Of a stretch of DNA of 22,786 nucleotides, positions 8,129 to 14,825 are shown in pieces. The position numbers and the translations under genes were made by a program. Each line of letters begins with the position of its first letter. Position 1 is the stretch's first letter. The notes under the pieces were generated by a model. The model worked only from the letters and a program-made list of their open reading frames with translations. It ran no database searches and was not told the origin of the DNA. The stretch is from Pseudomonadota bacterium (GTDB lineage: Bacteria > Pseudomonadota > Alphaproteobacteria > Sphingomonadales > Sphingomonadaceae): NCBI GenBank assembly GCA_023433445.1, contig JAEZCS010000056.1:1-22786 (forward strand). Reading direction: 5' to 3'.

Positions 8129-9517
8129 TCAACGGTAACACACTTTCTTTACTGCCGTAACGACGCGTGCCGCGTCGATCAGCGCGGCTTTTTCCAGATT
8201 AGCAGCATAAGGCAGCGGCACGTCTTCATTGGTGACGCGCAGGACCGGGGCATCGAGATCGTCGAAGCCCTTTTCCATTACCACCGCTGCAATTTCCGAA
8301 GCGATTGAGCAGACCGGCCAGCCTTCTTCGACGACCACCAGACGGTTGGTCTTCTTCAGGCTTTCCAGCACAGTAGCAGTATCGAGAGGCCGCAAGGTAC
8401 GCAGGTCGATGACCTCCGCTTCGATGCCCTCCCCTGCCAGCTGCTCCGCTGCTTCGAGAGCGACACCGACGCCGATCGAGTAGCTTACCAGCGTGACGTC
8501 CTTACCCTGGCGCATGATGCGCGCCTTTCCAATGGGTAGGACATAATCGTCCACCTTTGGCACGTCGAAGCTTCGGCCGTAGACCAACTCATTTTCGAGG
8601 AAGACCACCGGGTCCTCCGACCGGATCGCCGCCTTCAGCAATCCCTTCGCATCGGCAGCGTCATAGGGTGCGATCACGATCAGGCCGGGGACGGACGCAT
8701 ACCAAGGACCGTAATTCTGGCTATGTTGGGCGGCTACCCGGCTCGCCGCCCCATTGGGACCGCGAAAGACGATGGGGCAGCGCATCTGGCCGCCGGACAT
8801 ATAATTGGTCTTGGCTGCCGAGTTGATGATGTGGTCGATCGCCTGCATGGCGAAGTTGAACGTCATGAACTCGATCACGGGGCGCAGGCCGCCCATAGCC
8901 GCGCCCGTGCCGACGCCCGCAAAGCCATATTCCGTGATGGGCGTGTCGATGACGCGCCTGTCACCAAATTCCTCGAGCAGACCTTGAGTGACTTTGTAAG
9001 CACCCTGATATTCAGCGACTTCTTCGCCCATGACGAACACGCGGTCATCCCGGCGCATTTCTTCGGCCATGGCATCGCGCAGCGCTTCGCGCACGGTGGT
9101 CTTCACAAATTCCGTGCCTTCGGGAAGGTCGGGATCAGTGACGCTCGCCTTGGCTTCGGACGCAAGCTTGGAAGTACCACTCTCAGCCTTTTTGGGAGTT
9201 TCGGGAACAGCTTCTGCCTTTGCCGGAGGTGCGCTTTCTTTCGGCTTGGGCGTTGCCGCTTCGCCAGCATCGTCACCTTCGCCCGCCATCGTCGCGATGA
9301 CTGTGCCAACCTTCACGCCTTCGGTCCCTTCAGGAACGACGATCGCGCCGATCTTTCCTTCATCGACTGCTTCAAATTCCATGGTCGCCTTGTCCGTTTC
9401 GATCTCGGCAAGAATGTCACCGGAACGGACTTCATCGCCTTCCTTGACCAGCCACTTGGCCAGCGTGCCTTCCTCCATGGTAGGAGAGAGTGCCGGCATC
9501 TTGATTTCGATACCCAT
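8129..9517 (-). CDS. pdhB: Pyruvate dehydrogenase E1 component, beta subunit, with N-terminal lipoyl domain
   Basis: Beta subunit of the thiamine-dependent E1 that decarboxylates pyruvate in the PDH complex. Residues 1-78 are a complete lipoyl domain (PALSPTMEEG, then EIETDKATMEFEA with Lys43 as the lipoylation site). An Ala/Pro/Lys/Glu-rich linker runs to about 130. The transketolase-like E1-beta follows, with TTVREALRDAMAEEMRRD, GEEVAEYQGAYKVT and DTPITEYGFAGVG, and a C-terminal transketolase domain from about 340. The 462-residue length fits the alphaproteobacterial form in which E1-beta carries its own lipoyl domain; standard E1-beta is about 325. Its ATG overlaps the pdhA stop by one base (TAATG), with GGAG upstream. 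No E2 (pdhC) or E3 follows: the next gene is convergent. Confidence 0.96.
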   Translation of the reverse strand: MGIEIKMPALSPTMEEGTLAKWLVKEGDEVRSGDILAEIETDKATMEFEAVDEGKIGAIVVPEGTEGVKVGTVIATMAGEGDDAGEAATPKPKESAPPAKAEAVPETPKKAESGTSKLASEAKASVTDPDLPEGTEFVKTTVREALRDAMAEEMRRDDRVFVMGEEVAEYQGAYKVTQGLLEEFGDRRVIDTPITEYGFAGVGTGAAMGGLRPVIEFMTFNFAMQAIDHIINSAAKTNYMSGGQMRCPIVFRGPNGAASRVAAQHSQNYGPWYASVPGLIVIAPYDAADAKGLLKAAIRSEDPVVFLENELVYGRSFDVPKVDDYVLPIGKARIMRQGKDVTLVSYSIGVGVALEAAEQLAGEGIEAEVIDLRTLRPLDTATVLESLKKTNRLVVVEEGWPVCSIASEIAAVVMEKGFDDLDAPVLRVTNEDVPLPYAANLEKAALIDAARVVTAVKKVCYR

Positions 9518-10590
9518 TAATATTGCTCCACCAGCACATCGGTATAGAGTTCGGACATGTCCGGTTCAGGCGAGGTTTCGGCAAAATCCGCCGCGTCGCT
9601 TACGACCTTGCGAATGTCCTGATCGATCTTCTTGAGTTCGTCTTCACTCACACCGGCGTCGGCAAGATACTTCTTCACACCCTCGATCGGGTCCGATTTA
9701 TCCCGCATAGACTGCACTTCCTCGCGCGAGCGGTACTTGGCGGGATCGGACATCGAGTGGCCCCGATAGCGATAGGTCTTCATTTCCAGCAGGATCGGAC
9801 CATTGCCCCCCTGCACCCATTTAAGGGCTTCCTCAGTAGCGCCGCGGACCGCCAGCACATCCATGCCGTTGACCTGGATGCCAGGAATACGGAAGCTCTC
9901 CCCGCGGCGATACAACTGATCTTCAGCCGAAGACCGATTGACGCTCGTGCCCATCGCATACTGGTTGTTCTCGATCACGAAGATGATCGGCAGCTTCCAC
10001 AGCTCGGCCATGTTGAAGCTTTCATAGACCTGGCCCTGGTTGGCGGCGCCATCGCCGAAATAGGCAACGCAGACGCCGCCATCTCCATTATATTTATGGG
10101 CAAAGCCAAGACCCGCGCCGAGCGATACCTGAGCGCCGACGATGCCGTGGCCGCCGAAGAATTTATGTTCGACGCTGAACATGTGCATCGAGCCGCCCTT
10201 GCCACGGGAAATGCCAGCTTCCCGGCCCGTCAGTTCGGCCATGATGACATTGGGATCGATCCCGTATGCGAGCATATGGCCATGGTCGCGGTAGCCGGTG
10301 ATAACGCTGTCTTTACCAGGCTGAAGCGCGGATTGAATGCCCACTGCCACAGCTTCCTGACCGATATAGAGGTGGCAAAATCCGCCAATCAGGCCGAGAC
10401 CATAGAGCTGGCCTGCCTTTTCCTCGAAGCGGCGGATGAGTACCATCTGCCGATAGAATTCCAGCAACTCTTCCTTCGTGGCCTTGTAATCCGAAGGAGT
10501 TTCGGGGCGAGGCCGGTTGTGATCCGCGCTGGCCGGGCTTTGCGCCTTTGCCTTTGCGCGCGAAGGACGCGGCGTCGTTGGTTTCGCCAA
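9517..10590 (-). CDS. pdhA: Pyruvate dehydrogenase E1 component, alpha subunit
   Basis: Alpha subunit of heterotetrameric PDH E1. After a Pro/Lys/Ala-rich tail (1-35), the E1-alpha core begins at ELLEFYRQMVLIRRFEEKAG. The thiamine diphosphate motif is GDGAANQG at 179-186 followed by ENN at 207-209. The YRYRGHSMSDP loop, phosphorylated in mitochondrial E1-alpha, lies in the C-terminal third. The 357-residue length is normal. The start is TTG, not ATG: AAAGGA sits eight bases upstream and no better codon exists before the conserved core. It is translationally coupled to pdhB. A plausible promoter lies at 10632-10661. Confidence 0.96.
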   Translation of the reverse strand: MAKPTTPRPSRAKAKAQSPASADHNRPRPETPSDYKATKEELLEFYRQMVLIRRFEEKAGQLYGLGLIGGFCHLYIGQEAVAVGIQSALQPGKDSVITGYRDHGHMLAYGIDPNVIMAELTGREAGISRGKGGSMHMFSVEHKFFGGHGIVGAQVSLGAGLGFAHKYNGDGGVCVAYFGDGAANQGQVYESFNMAELWKLPIIFVIENNQYAMGTSVNRSSAEDQLYRRGESFRIPGIQVNGMDVLAVRGATEEALKWVQGGNGPILLEMKTYRYRGHSMSDPAKYRSREEVQSMRDKSDPIEGVKKYLADAGVSEDELKKIDQDIRKVVSDAADFAETSPEPDMSELYTDVLVEQY

Positions 10591-10631
10591 GGCTTTTATC
10601 CTTTTGCCTGGAGATGGATGGAAGGAAGCCC

Positions 10632-10661
10632 GATATAGCGACAGACGTGCCCGGATTGCAA
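10632..10661 (-). promoter_or_regulatory. Predicted sigma-70-type promoter of pdhAB
   Basis: On the minus strand, TTGCAA (10656-10661) and TATATC (10632-10637) are separated by 18 bases, ending about 40 bases before the pdhA TTG. It lies in the 110-base gap after ftsB and would let pdhAB be transcribed independently of eno-ftsB. Consensus-based prediction only. Confidence 0.4.
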
Positions 10662-10700
10662 CGCCGCAGCCCGCCTAATAACGTCTTGAAGCCCGATGGC

Positions 10701-11012
10701 TCAGTTGAGCGGCACGATTACTTCATCATGGCGGATGACGCCAAGTTGTCGGCGGATCAGCTCGTCACTGAGATCGGGGTCAACGCGACGTGGATTAAGA
10801 AGGTCCACGCGGTTGCGAAGCTCATTTCGTTGAGCCTGAACAACCTTCAACTCGCCCTGAGCTCGATGTAACTGGCGGGTGTAATCACCCCAGGCCAGTA
10901 CGCCGTTTGAACCGAGCACCACATATCCAGCAAAGAAGAGCAGCAGCAAAACAGCGATAGCAGGCCCGATCGCCGAAAATAACAAGATGCGAAGCTTCGC
11001 GATATGCGCCAT
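10701..11012 (-). CDS. ftsB: FtsB/DivIC family septum formation protein
   Basis: A 103-residue bitopic membrane protein. A short basic cytoplasmic start precedes a membrane helix at about 9-33 (LLFSAIGPAIAVLLLLFFAG). A coiled-coil segment follows (about 43-75, RQLHRAQGELKVVQAQRNEL) and then RVDLLNPRRVDPDLSDELIR, matching the FtsB region that follows the coiled coil. In the family, FtsB with FtsL and FtsQ signals septal peptidoglycan synthesis in the divisome. Position between eno and pdhA supports the call, since FtsB genes sit next to eno in many Proteobacteria. No clear Shine-Dalgarno is visible before the ATG. Confidence 0.85.
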   Translation of the reverse strand: MAHIAKLRILLFSAIGPAIAVLLLLFFAGYVVLGSNGVLAWGDYTRQLHRAQGELKVVQAQRNELRNRVDLLNPRRVDPDLSDELIRRQLGVIRHDEVIVPLN

Positions 11013-11037
11013 GGAACAGTTGAATCACAGGCCGAAG

Positions 11038-11073
11038 CCGGCCGCAAGCAAAAACTCGTTAACTTGCGGCCGG
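11038..11073 (-). terminator. Strong hairpin between eno and ftsB
   Basis: CCGGCCGCAAG at 11038-11048 is a perfect 11-base inverted repeat of CTTGCGGCCGG at 11063-11073, with a 14-base AT-rich loop. It begins 15 bases after the eno stop and ends 25 bases before the ftsB start. No T-run follows on the minus strand. It may therefore act as an mRNA 3'-end stabiliser or attenuator rather than a full terminator. Confidence 0.6.
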
Positions 11074-11088
11074 TCGTTGGAATGGAAG

Positions 11089-12363
11089 TTAGCGGAAGAT
11101 GGAACGCCCGGCGTAAACGGCAACGTCGCCCAACTCCTCCTCAATACGGATCAGCTGATTATACTTGGCGAGCCGGTCCGACCGCGCCAGCGATCCTGTC
11201 TTGATCTGACCGCAGTTGGTTGCGACGGCGAGGTCGGCGATCGTGGCGTCCTCGGTTTCGCCGGAGCGGTGTGACATGACTGCGGTATAGCGCGCGCGGT
11301 GAGCCATATCGACCGCCGCCAACGTCTCTGTGAGAGAACCGATTTGGTTCACCTTTACCAGCAATGAGTTGGCGAGACCCTTGCCGATCCCCATTTCGAG
11401 ACGCTTGGGGTTGGTAACGAACAGGTCGTCACCGACCAACTGAACCTGACCGCCAATCTTGTCCGTCAGCGCCTTCCACCCCTCGAAATCATCTTCGCTC
11501 ATGCCATCTTCGATCGACTTGATCGGATAGTCGGCGCAGAGGGCCGCGAGATAATCGGCCATTTCGACAGGGCTCAGCGACAAGCCTTCGCCAGATATCT
11601 CATATTTGCCGTTCTTGAAGAACTCCGTCGCAGCGCAATCCAGCGCGAGCACAACATCATCGCCGGGCTTGTAACCGGCCTTCTCGACAGACAGCATGAT
11701 GAAGTCGAGTGCGTCACGGGTCGATGCAATGTTGGGTGCAAAGCCGCCCTCATCGCCTACCGAGGTGGCGAGGCCCTTGTCATGGAGCCCCTTCTTGAGC
11801 GTGTGAAAGATCTCCGCGCCGATGCGAACCGCGTCGGCAATGCTTTCCGCGCCCACGGGCATGATCATGAATTCCTGGAAATCGATCGGATTGTCAGCAT
11901 GCTCGCCGCCGTTGATGATGTTCATCATCGGAACCGGCAGGACATGGGCCGACACGCCGCCGACATAGCGATAGAGCGGCAGACCGCGAGCATCCGCAGC
12001 TGCCTTGGCCGTCGCCAGGCTGACGCCCAGTATCGCATTCGCGCCCAAGCGGCTCTTGTTGTCCGTCCCGTCGAGCGCAATCATTGCTGCATCGACTTCT
12101 GCCTGATCTTCCGCATCGAGGCCGATCAGCTGCTCGGCAATCTCATCATTGACCGCAGCGACCGCCGTCAGCACGCCCTTGCCGAGATATTTGCTTTTGT
12201 CGCCGTCGCGTTTTTCAACCGCTTCATAGGCACCGGTCGAAGCACCAGAGGGAACCGCCGCGCGCCCAAAGCTGCCATCTTCCAGCATTACATCGACTTC
12301 CACCGTGGGATTGCCCCGGCTGTCGAGTATCTGACGAGCGTGGATATCGAGAATGGCGGTCAT
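11089..12363 (-). CDS. eno: Enolase (phosphopyruvate hydratase)
   Basis: Interconverts 2-phosphoglycerate and phosphoenolpyruvate in glycolysis; in many bacteria it also joins the RNA degradosome. The 424-residue protein opens with ILDIHARQILDSRGNPTVEV, has the substrate-loop region FGRAAVPSGASTGAYEAVE, a magnesium-binding core including SIEDGMSEDDFEGW and VGDDLFVTNPKRL, and the enolase signature MSHRSGETEDATIADLAVA. The ATG at 12363 is preceded by AGGGAGCG. The frame stays open further upstream to 12447, but that extension is not conserved in enolases. It shares a 210-base divergent region with the stress operon. Confidence 0.98.
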   Translation of the reverse strand: MTAILDIHARQILDSRGNPTVEVDVMLEDGSFGRAAVPSGASTGAYEAVEKRDGDKSKYLGKGVLTAVAAVNDEIAEQLIGLDAEDQAEVDAAMIALDGTDNKSRLGANAILGVSLATAKAAADARGLPLYRYVGGVSAHVLPVPMMNIINGGEHADNPIDFQEFMIMPVGAESIADAVRIGAEIFHTLKKGLHDKGLATSVGDEGGFAPNIASTRDALDFIMLSVEKAGYKPGDDVVLALDCAATEFFKNGKYEISGEGLSLSPVEMADYLAALCADYPIKSIEDGMSEDDFEGWKALTDKIGGQVQLVGDDLFVTNPKRLEMGIGKGLANSLLVKVNQIGSLTETLAAVDMAHRARYTAVMSHRSGETEDATIADLAVATNCGQIKTGSLARSDRLAKYNQLIRIEEELGDVAVYAGRSIFR

Positions 12364-12405
12364 GGTCGCTCCCTGAATGCTGCAATGCGCCTGAAATCGC
12401 GCCCC

Positions 12406-12433
12406 GCTTAGCCAGCGCCTTCCCCATTGGCAA
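12406..12433 (-). promoter_or_regulatory. Predicted eno promoter
   Basis: On the minus strand, TTGCCA (12428-12433) is followed after 16 bases by CTAAGC (12406-12411), about 40 bases before the eno ATG. An imperfect dyad (CCCCATT, then AATGCGGGG, 12422-12440) overlaps the -35 hexamer. Prediction by resemblance only. Confidence 0.35.
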
Positions 12434-12487
12434 TGCGGGGCTTGCATGGACTCGAAAAATGCCGATGCTCAAATTAGTAACGGCAAC

Positions 12488-12512
12488 GGAACTGTGGACC
12501 GCCGCGAGCATT
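12488..12512 (+). promoter_or_regulatory. Predicted sigma-EcfG (general stress response) promoter
   Basis: GGAAC at 12488-12492, a 16-base spacer, then CATT at 12509-12512. The alphaproteobacterial EcfG consensus is GGAAC-N16/17-CGTT, so the -35 is exact and the -10 differs at one base. It points toward the four-gene membrane-protein operon, whose first ATG is 61 bases downstream, leaving a normal 5' leader. The downstream proteins are of types expected under stress control, which strengthens the call. Confidence 0.6.
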
Positions 12513-12573
12513 GAGGACGAATAATCCATTCGCCCGCAACGCGACCCCACAATATCTGAGGAGACATAGGACG

Positions 12574-13164
12574 ATGGCCGACACCCCCGAAACCCCGCCC
12601 ACCAAGCGCACGAAGAAGGCCACGCCGGCCAATCCCGCAAAGGGAGCGCCGGTCGCCACCAACGAAGTGACGCCCGCCGCGCCAGTGAAGACTGCAGCGA
12701 CGAAGCCCGGCAATGGCACAGCGTCGGATGGTTGGACGGCACAGATCGCGCCGCTGAAGGAGCAGGCGGAAAAGGTCGCCCGTACAGCAGCCGGCAAACT
12801 CAGCGGCGTCGATTGGAAAACACATATCGACCCGTTGAAGGACCAGGCAACGAAGACCGCGCTGTCGGCAGCGGGCGTGGCCAAGGACAAGACCGGTACG
12901 GCAATGCAAAGCCTGGCAAAGCTCATCACCGACACCGCCGGAACCGTCGATGCCAAGCTTGGCCCCCAATATGGCGACTATGCCCGGCAGGCAGCCGAAG
13001 CGGTGGCCGGAGCGGCGGACACGCTGGACAGCAAGGATGTCGATCAGTTGATGTCGGAAGCAAAAGATTTCGTGCGTAAGAGCCCTGCGGTCGCGATCGG
13101 CGCGGCTGCGGTCGTCGGCTTTGTGCTGATGCGGCTCGCCAAAGGGTCCGACGACAAGGCTTGA
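12574..13164 (+). CDS. DUF883/ElaB-like membrane-anchored helical protein
   Basis: A 196-residue protein. Residues 1-50 are Pro/Thr/Lys/Ala-rich and probably disordered. Two similar helical units follow: QIAPLKEQAEKVARTAAGKL and HIDPLKDQATKTALSAAGVA, about 30 residues apart. A further amphipathic Ala-rich stretch leads to VRKSPAVAIGAAAVVGFVLM near residue 169. A charged-Pro boundary followed by one Gly/Ala-rich membrane helix is the C-terminal pattern of ElaB/YqjD (DUF883) proteins, which in E. coli anchor to the inner membrane. The ATG at 12574 is preceded by AGGA; an upstream TTG at 12511 would overlap the predicted promoter. It is the first gene of a four-gene operon. The family call is moderate; a phasin-like reading of the Ala-rich helices is the alternative. 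Confidence 0.7.
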   Translation: MADTPETPPTKRTKKATPANPAKGAPVATNEVTPAAPVKTAATKPGNGTASDGWTAQIAPLKEQAEKVARTAAGKLSGVDWKTHIDPLKDQATKTALSAAGVAKDKTGTAMQSLAKLITDTAGTVDAKLGPQYGDYARQAAEAVAGAADTLDSKDVDQLMSEAKDFVRKSPAVAIGAAAVVGFVLMRLAKGSDDKA

Positions 13165-13187
13165 ACATAGCATATCAACAATCACGC

Positions 13188-13598
13188 ATGAGCCCCGACG
13201 CTGGGGCGGAGGGGTTTTTGACTGAAGAAGCAAGCTTTGTAGCGTCGGCTCCAGACGCCGACCATGAGCAGCAGCAGGACAGCGTTCGTGCTGCTTTCAC
13301 TAAGCTGTATGTCGACGGCCGCGCATATGCCGACGCTGAGATTGAGCGGCAAAAGCTTAGGGCCGGCATTGCCGGGGCTGGCATCCGCGACGCCACGATC
13401 TTCGCGGTTGGTGGCTTCTTGCTCAGCTTCGGGGGGTTGATCGCCTTTCTAGTCGGAATGGTTCTGATGTTGAGCCCTCCCCTAGGCGCAGGCTGGGCAG
13501 CATTGGTGGTGTTCGGATCAACCTTGCTCGTGACGGTGGTGCTGTTGCTGCTGGCAAAGGCCCGGATTTCCCGCATGCGGAGAGCAATCAAACCATGA
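13188..13598 (+). CDS. Phage-holin superfamily III-like membrane protein
   Basis: A 136-residue protein with an acidic, Gln-rich cytoplasmic region, a basic amphipathic helix (about 45-65, YADAEIERQKLRAGIAGAGI) and two closely spaced membrane helices (about 70-95 and 100-122) separated by SPPLGAGWAA, ending in a basic tail. This resembles the chromosomal holin-superfamily-III proteins (PF07332 type) found beside DUF883 and DUF3618 genes; nothing suggests phage lysis here. Start choice is uncertain: ATG 13188 has no Shine-Dalgarno. A TTG at 13161 overlaps the upstream stop as TTGA and would add nine residues by coupled translation. The stop overlaps the next ATG. Confidence 0.72.
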   Translation: MSPDAGAEGFLTEEASFVASAPDADHEQQQDSVRAAFTKLYVDGRAYADAEIERQKLRAGIAGAGIRDATIFAVGGFLLSFGGLIAFLVGMVLMLSPPLGAGWAALVVFGSTLLVTVVLLLLAKARISRMRRAIKP

Positions 13599-13918
13599 GT
13601 GCAGCGGAACAGTACCGCCGGGCGGTAGCGCGAGTTGAACAGCAAAAGGCGCAGTTCATGTCCAGCGCCTCGGCAGCAAAGGAACGCGTGAAACCCGGCC
13701 GATTGAAACAGGATATCAAGGACAAAATGTCAAACGGTGTCTGCAATGGCCGCGCCTACGTCACCGAAACGGTGAAACAGCAGCCAATTGCGGTGGGGGC
13801 AACTGCCGCTGCCCTTGTGATTTATCTCTTCCGCCGGCCGATCTCGGCACTTTTCAAACGGACATACGTTCGGCTTACTAATCGTAACCCGGAGAGAGCG
13901 GAGACTGAGGATGGCTGA
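13595..13918 (+). CDS. Small membrane protein, DUF3618-like
   Basis: A 107-residue protein whose ATG overlaps the preceding stop by four bases (ATGA). It has a helical charged N-terminus (EQYRRAVARVEQQKAQF), a middle stretch GRLKQDIKDKMSNGVCNGRA, then QQPIAVGATAAALVIYLFRR at about 61-80 as the one probable membrane helix, with a basic tail. A pre-helix Pro followed by a Gly/Ala-rich anchor is shared with its two DUF883-like neighbours. This suggests that all three insert in the same membrane and may act together. The DUF3618 resemblance is weak and rests on layout rather than on a firm motif. The last eight bases overlap the next gene. Confidence 0.65.
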   Translation: MSAAEQYRRAVARVEQQKAQFMSSASAAKERVKPGRLKQDIKDKMSNGVCNGRAYVTETVKQQPIAVGATAAALVIYLFRRPISALFKRTYVRLTNRNPERAETEDG

Positions 13919-14498
13919 CATTCAAGCGCAGATCGCGCGCGTACGTGACGCAGCAAACGACTTTGCCGGAACGGCAACTGACAAGTTCCGGGACTCGACC
14001 GGCAAGGCGCGAGATAACGCTGCAGAGTTGATCCAAACCGGCCGTGATCGCGCTGGGGATGCATATAGCGATGTGCGCGACAAAACCCAGCGCGTCGCGG
14101 CTCGCGCAAATGAGATCGTTCAGGAACATCCGGTCGCGGCTATAGCCGGCGCCGTCGCGGCCGGGGCCATCGTCGCATGGATGTTCCCGAAAAGCCGCAG
14201 GGCCATGAAGGCACTTCCCGGTATTGCCGCCACCGCGGGAAGCCGGGTCGTGGAGGCCGCCCTTGCCGCAAGCGCTGCCGCTGCTCAAGGCGCTGAGAAC
14301 ATCAAATCCAGCGCGAGTGAAGCGCTTCACAGCGCCCAAGACAGCGCGAGCAAGACCGCAGCTTCAGCTCGCGACGCCGCAGTATCGGCCGATATTAGTG
14401 GCACGGCGTCCCGCGTGGCCGATGATTTTGTGGCCCTCGTTACCAACAAGATCGACGCGGTCAGCGACGCGTTGAAGGCTCGGTTGCCGAAAAGGTAA
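13911..14498 (+). CDS. DUF883/ElaB-like Ala-rich membrane-associated protein
   Basis: A 195-residue protein starting eight bases inside the previous gene. Residues 1-70 are helical with repeated Ala/Asp/Arg (FRDSTGKARDNAAELIQTGR), followed by EIVQEHPVAAIAGAVAAGAI (about 68-87), the ElaB-type Pro-preceded Gly/Ala membrane anchor. A second long Ala/Ser-rich helical region (about 110-165, SSASEALHSAQDSASKTAAS) resembles stress-linked coiled or LEA-like repeats. A basic end (LKARLPKR) closes it. It is the last gene of the operon, with a hairpin 47 bases downstream. Unlike typical DUF883 proteins, which end at the anchor, this one continues for about 105 residues. Confidence 0.68.
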   Translation: MADIQAQIARVRDAANDFAGTATDKFRDSTGKARDNAAELIQTGRDRAGDAYSDVRDKTQRVAARANEIVQEHPVAAIAGAVAAGAIVAWMFPKSRRAMKALPGIAATAGSRVVEAALAASAAAAQGAENIKSSASEALHSAQDSASKTAASARDAAVSADISGTASRVADDFVALVTNKIDAVSDALKARLPKR

Positions 14499-14539
14499 TT
14501 GCCTGCGCGCGGAAAGCACGCGGCCCATGTGAGGAAACC

Positions 14540-14568
14540 TTGGACAGGAGCGGCGCCGTTGCTAGAGT
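14540..14568 (+). promoter_or_regulatory. Predicted promoter of DUF4170 gene
   Basis: TTGGAC (14540-14545), 17-base spacer, TAGAGT (14563-14568), about 30 bases before the DUF4170 ATG. It overlaps the hairpin at 14546-14577, so end of one unit and start of the next may share DNA. Prediction only. Confidence 0.35.
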
Positions 14569-14577
14569 GCCGCTCCT
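14546..14577 (+). terminator. Hairpin after stress operon
   Basis: AGGAGCGGC (14546-14554) pairs perfectly with GCCGCTCCT (14569-14577) across a 14-base loop. TCCTT follows, a weak T-tract. It lies 47 bases after the last gene of the stress operon and just before the DUF4170 ribosome site (GGGAGA). Confidence 0.5.
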
Positions 14578-14599
14578 TCCTTGGGAGACACGAAACCTC

Positions 14600-14821
14600 A
14601 TGAGCAAACTCCACCTCGTTATGGGCGGGCGCGTCAAAAACCCTCAGACTCTGGATTTCGAGGATTTGAACTCGATCGACGTGGTGGGCGTCTTCCCGGA
14701 CTACGCATCGGCGGAGAATGCTTGGCGCGGCGCGGCGCAGCGTACCGTGGATGATGCAGAAATGCGCTATGTGATCGTTCACCTGCACCGGTTGCTTGAA
14801 CCGGAACTGCCGCAGAGCTGA
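14600..14821 (+). CDS. DUF4170 domain protein
   Basis: A 73-residue protein. It begins with SKLHLVMGGRVKNPQTLDFE, followed by VVGVFPDYASAENAWRGAAQ and ends with the hydrophobic strand RYVIVHLHRLL. This matches the small DUF4170 family of Alphaproteobacteria, of unknown function. The ATG at 14600 is chosen because the conserved region starts there; GGGAGA is 11 bases upstream. Its stop is only four bases from the stop of the convergent rhomboid gene. Confidence 0.8.
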   Translation: MSKLHLVMGGRVKNPQTLDFEDLNSIDVVGVFPDYASAENAWRGAAQRTVDDAEMRYVIVHLHRLLEPELPQS

Positions 14822-14825
14822 ACGT

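Noticed and set aside
9523..10638. 371-codon plus-strand open frame opposite pdhA
   Set aside because: His/Asp/Arg-rich mirror translation typical of antisense frames; pdhA is clearly the gene.
11782..12411. 209-codon plus-strand open frame opposite eno
   Set aside because: Antisense shadow; enolase motifs occupy the minus strand throughout.
13188..13598. Prophage remnant suggested by a holin-like gene
   Set aside because: No lysin, integrase or structural phage genes nearby; it sits in a stress-type operon with normal composition.
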